Shown: positions 61,067 to 64,000 of the stretch, one piece after another | How the letters are laid out: every line of letters begins with the position of its first letter | Numbering within the stretch: the stretch's first letter is position 1 | Source of the DNA: Bacteroidales bacterium | GTDB taxonomy: Bacteria; Bacteroidota; Bacteroidia; Bacteroidales; JAADJA01 | Assembly (NCBI GenBank): GCA_016783885.1 | Contig: JADHVR010000005.1 | Span: forward strand, 1 to 64,000 | Reading direction: 5' to 3' | Length of the DNA stretch: 64,000 nucleotides | Notes under the pieces: model-generated | Database searches by the model: none | Told to the model about the DNA's origin: nothing | What the model saw: the letters and a program-made list of their open reading frames with translations, nothing else | Position numbers and translations under genes: made by a program

Positions 61067-62344
61067 TTATGTTTTTTGCTTCTTCTTCTTAGCAGCCGGG
61101 AAAAGCACATTGTTCAATATCAGCCGGTAGCCTGGTGAGTTAGGGTGTAGATTAAGATCCGTTGGCGGGTCGCCCACAAAATGCTGGTAATCTTCCGGAT
61201 CGTGTCCGCTCAGGAATGTCCACATTCCTTTTCCAAACTCTCCGTGAATATATCTGGCTTCATTCAACGACTTATTTTCTCCCATTATCAGTATATTCGG
61301 CTTTACAAATTGCTTCCTGAAGGCAGTAGTCTGCCCCATGAATCCTTTGATAACTTGTGTGTGATCCTGACAAAGCATGGTTGGCACGGGATCCCATTTA
61401 GCCGAAAATTCAAACAAGGAGAAATAATCGTTTCGTTGGTTTACCTTGCGCTGACGCTGAGTGGGAATAACATCGATAGAAGAAATTTCATATTCAAAGG
61501 GATTTGTGCTGATTGTAAAATCGCGAAATGCAAAACACTTGCTGTAATCTATCTTTTGCTGTGCATTGGGGTCCATCGGGTCACCATCGAACATCTGGTC
61601 GCATATATCAATGCCTTCTGCGGCAAGAGCCACATCATAGCTGTCGGGAGCCGAACACATTGCAAATAAATAACCACCGCCCGCTGTAAAATCCCTTATC
61701 TTTTTTGCTACTGCCAGCTTGCATTGTGAAACTTTACTGAATCCCAGCTTATGAGCTATTTCTTCATTTACCTTCACATCTTCCTTATACCAGTTCGCAT
61801 CCCTGTATCTCGCCCAGAATTTCCCGTACTGACCTGTAAAATCTTCGTGATGAAGGTGGAGCCAGTCATATAGAGGCAAAACTCCTTCCATCACTTCTTC
61901 GTCGTAAACAATATCGTAGGGAATTTCAGCATAAGTAAGCACAAGCGTAACAGCATCATCCCAGGGCTGTTTGTTTTTTGGAGAGTAAACAGCAATTTTA
62001 GGAGCCTTATGCAGTTTTACCGCATCCATATTAACCTGCGGATCGGAAATCTCCATTAAAATTGCTGTTGATTGCACATCGGCAATGATCTGGTAGCTAA
62101 CTCCGCGGATTACACATTCCTGCTCGATCAATTCATGGTACTTGCACATAAAACTACCTCCGCGGTAATTCAGCAACCAATCTACTTCAACATCCTGCTG
62201 TAAAACCCAAAATGCAATACCATAAGATTTAAGGTGGTTTTTCTGGGTTTCGTCCATGGGTATCAAAAGGTAGGCAGCTTTTGAAATCAGAAACAAAGTG
62301 AGAAATACATATAGAAGCAGTATCTTTTTCATCATTGAATCCAA
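61067..62344 (-). CDS. conserved secreted protein of Bacteroidota (database label often asparagine synthetase B)
   Basis: A 425-residue exported protein. Signal peptide 1-25 from MKKILLLYVF (an ATG at 62332 or 62329 is as likely as the one at 62344). The central part resembles a class-I glutamine-amidotransferase-like fold: APKIAVYSPKNKQPWDDAV, TAGGGYLFAMCSAPDSYDVALAAEGID and HGEFGKGMWTFLSGHDPEDYQHF. Neither an N-terminal catalytic Cys2 nor a PP-loop of asparagine synthetase is present, so that name is not supported. Function unknown. It lies downstream of dnaB on the same strand. Confidence 0.7.
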   Translation of the reverse strand: MDSMMKKILLLYVFLTLFLISKAAYLLIPMDETQKNHLKSYGIAFWVLQQDVEVDWLLNYRGGSFMCKYHELIEQECVIRGVSYQIIADVQSTAILMEISDPQVNMDAVKLHKAPKIAVYSPKNKQPWDDAVTLVLTYAEIPYDIVYDEEVMEGVLPLYDWLHLHHEDFTGQYGKFWARYRDANWYKEDVKVNEEIAHKLGFSKVSQCKLAVAKKIRDFTAGGGYLFAMCSAPDSYDVALAAEGIDICDQMFDGDPMDPNAQQKIDYSKCFAFRDFTISTNPFEYEISSIDVIPTQRQRKVNQRNDYFSLFEFSAKWDPVPTMLCQDHTQVIKGFMGQTTAFRKQFVKPNILIMGENKSLNEARYIHGEFGKGMWTFLSGHDPEDYQHFVGDPPTDLNLHPNSPGYRLILNNVLFPAAKKKKQKT

Positions 62345-62385
62345 CGTGTTTAATGTGATAATATTGCTATATCCATTAACACAAA

Positions 62386-63930
62386 TCAGAACGGGTGCTC
62401 CTCCTCCGGCATATCATTCATTCGTGATTGAACAGTGTATGAATTTTCAGCAGGATAATCATAATCAGCAGGAAAGTCGCCCGGCACCTCAGTATCACCT
62501 GTTTCATAGTCGGTGAACCTGGCAAATTTATCTATGAATTGAAGTTTAATTTCAGCCAGCGCCCCGTTTCTGTGCTTTGCAATGATAAGTTCAGCCAGTC
62601 CTTTTGTTGAATTGCCATCTTCATCCTGGTCTATTTTATAATATTCAGGTCTGTAAATGAACAGCACAAGGTCGGCATCCTGCTCGATGGCTCCCGATTC
62701 ACGAAGGTCGGAAAGGATAGGACGTTTGGAGCCGGTGCGTGTTTCAACCGATCTGTTAAGCTGAGAAAGGGTTATTATTGGAACGTTTAACTCTTTTGAA
62801 AGACTTTTCAGAGACCTTGAAATAGCACTGATCTCCTGTTCGCGGTTTCCCTGATTATCTCCGCCTGTTGACATCAACTGAATATAATCAACGATAACTA
62901 ATTGTATATCATGCTGAGCTTTCAAACGGCGGCATTTAGCACGTAATTCAAAAATGGAAAGTGCAGGCGTATCATCAATGAATAATGGTGCATCGATCAG
63001 TTTGCCTATTTTAGCATTTAATTGCTCCCATTCGTAATTTTCAAGATTCCCTTTTTTAAGTTTATTGGCTGATAATTGCGTTTCGCTTGAAATCAACCTT
63101 GTAACAAGCTGAATTGATGACATCTCAAGTGAGAAGAAAGCAACAGGAATATTAAAATCGACAGCAATATTTCTTGCCATTGAAAGAACTAAAGCCGTTT
63201 TACCCATCCCCGGACGAGAAGCCAGAATAATCAGGTCGGATTTTTGCCAGCCTGTCGTAACCCTGTCCAAATCGGTAAATCCTGATGGAGTTCCTCTTAA
63301 GTTTCCTTCATGGTCGCGAGCCGCTTGAATATCCTGGATAGCTTCCCTGACCAATGTCTGCATATTGTCATAATCTCTTCTGAAATTATTTTCGCTTACG
63401 GCGAAAAGGTTTTTTTCGGCTTTATCGAGAAGATCAAAAACATCAGTCGTATCTTCAAAAGCATCTTTAATGATCTCTGAGGAGATTCTGATCAACTCAC
63501 GCTGAATATATTTTTGAGTAACGATCCTTGCATGATATTCGATATTTGCAGTTGAAGCAATCCTGTTGGTTAATTGAGTGATATAATAGGCTCCTCCAAT
63601 TAATTCCAGTTCGCCGCTCGATTTTAATTCATTGGTAACGGTTAAAATATCGATAGGTTCTGATTTGGCAAACAAACGATGTATTGCTGCATAAATAACC
63701 TGGTGGGCTTCTTTGTAAAAAACTTCAGGTTTTAAAATATCGATAACAGAGGTAAGTGCATTTTGTTCGAGCATTAGTGCACCGAGAATGGCTTCTTCAA
63801 GTTCAACAGCCTGGGGTGGTATCCTGCCGTGCTCGGCAAAAACTTGTGTTAAGGCATTTTTTTGAATCCTTTTTTTGACTTTCCCCTGAATATCAGTAAC
63901 TTTATCCGCTTTTTTTTCTTGTTCAATCAT
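62386..63930 (-). CDS. dnaB: replicative DNA helicase DnaB
   Basis: A 514-residue hexameric helicase that unwinds DNA ahead of the replisome. The N-terminal domain (about 30-140) has RIPPQAVELEEAILGALMLE. The RecA-like C-terminal domain has DLIILASRPGMGKTALVLSMA as Walker A, LVIVDYIQLMSTGG as Walker B, and LSQLNRSVETRTGSKRPILSDLRESGAIEQDADLVLFIYRPEYY. No intein interrupts the P-loop. The acidic C-terminal tail of about 50 residues is common in Bacteroidota. Complete, ending 42 bp before the next gene. Confidence 0.97.
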   Translation of the reverse strand: MIEQEKKADKVTDIQGKVKKRIQKNALTQVFAEHGRIPPQAVELEEAILGALMLEQNALTSVIDILKPEVFYKEAHQVIYAAIHRLFAKSEPIDILTVTNELKSSGELELIGGAYYITQLTNRIASTANIEYHARIVTQKYIQRELIRISSEIIKDAFEDTTDVFDLLDKAEKNLFAVSENNFRRDYDNMQTLVREAIQDIQAARDHEGNLRGTPSGFTDLDRVTTGWQKSDLIILASRPGMGKTALVLSMARNIAVDFNIPVAFFSLEMSSIQLVTRLISSETQLSANKLKKGNLENYEWEQLNAKIGKLIDAPLFIDDTPALSIFELRAKCRRLKAQHDIQLVIVDYIQLMSTGGDNQGNREQEISAISRSLKSLSKELNVPIITLSQLNRSVETRTGSKRPILSDLRESGAIEQDADLVLFIYRPEYYKIDQDEDGNSTKGLAELIIAKHRNGALAEIKLQFIDKFARFTDYETGDTEVPGDFPADYDYPAENSYTVQSRMNDMPEEEHPF

Positions 63931-64000
63931 GCTTCAAAAGTATATTATAAAACAAGTATTATTTTAAAATTAAACGTTTTTTTTTATTAACATTATTTTC

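Noticed and set aside
61067-62344. Asparagine synthetase B
   Set aside because: The protein has a signal peptide and lacks both Cys2 and the synthetase PP-loop; the name seems a propagated label.

Overview
The window looks like a chromosome segment of an uncultured or environmental member of the Bacteroidota, probably near Bacteroidales/Marinilabiliales. This rests on low GC, almost no Shine-Dalgarno sequences, recurrent TAnnTTTG (-7) promoter boxes, many secreted proteins ending in type IX secretion (T9SS) C-terminal sorting domains, LytS/LytTR signalling and PreT/PreA, AgcS, MiaA and YidC homologues in typical Bacteroidota forms. No rRNA, tRNA, CRISPR array, transposase or integrase was seen.

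Layout. 0-3.4 kb: S41 peptidase, small lipoprotein, MATE exporter. 3.4-7.4 kb: an accessory island that reads as three consecutive integron-type gene cassettes (small membrane protein, PKD lipoprotein, Mrr-like nuclease). Each is bounded by matched R'/R'' boxes and followed by an attC-like imperfect inverted repeat. 7.4-16.6 kb: AgcS symporter, NPP-type phosphodiesterase, miaA, HigBA toxin-antitoxin, a GT2 glycosyltransferase and yidC. 16.6-21.2 kb: preT-preA, an MNT/HEPN pair and a Bax-like glucosaminidase. 21.3-24.8 kb: two GT4 glycosyltransferases, the larger fused to an alpha/alpha-toroid domain. 25.0-30.0 kb: a palindromic element, a frameshifted 3' remnant of a second histidine kinase, an AbiE pair whose toxin is internally deleted, then a LytTR regulator and LytS-type kinase. 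30.1-41.2 kb: a papain-like cysteine-peptidase-fold protein and four consecutive T9SS cargo genes (serine hydrolase, esterase, L-domain repeat protein, C10 peptidase). 41.4-47.6 kb: a 1.36-kaa membrane protein with a STAND-like C-terminus lacking a P-loop, a decayed T9SS domain, a small protein and ddl. 47.8-48.6 kb: a fourth, solitary integron-type cassette. 48.8-52.9 kb: PASTA protein, T9SS cargo and RluD-type synthase as one operon. 53.0-58.4 kb: a mannoside-type locus with two GH130 phosphorylases, a toroid lipoprotein and two ABC sugar permeases. 58.8-63.9 kb: LVIVD-repeat T9SS protein, a conserved secreted protein and dnaB.

The most unusual content is the set of cassette boundaries without an integrase, three families of dispersed palindromic repeats whose copies differ by compensatory changes, and several gene remnants (kinase 3' end, AbiEii toxin, two T9SS sorting domains). 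The toroid domain shared by the GT fusion at 22.5 kb and the lipoprotein at 55.3 kb links the two glycan loci. All calls come from reading sequence; no database search was run.
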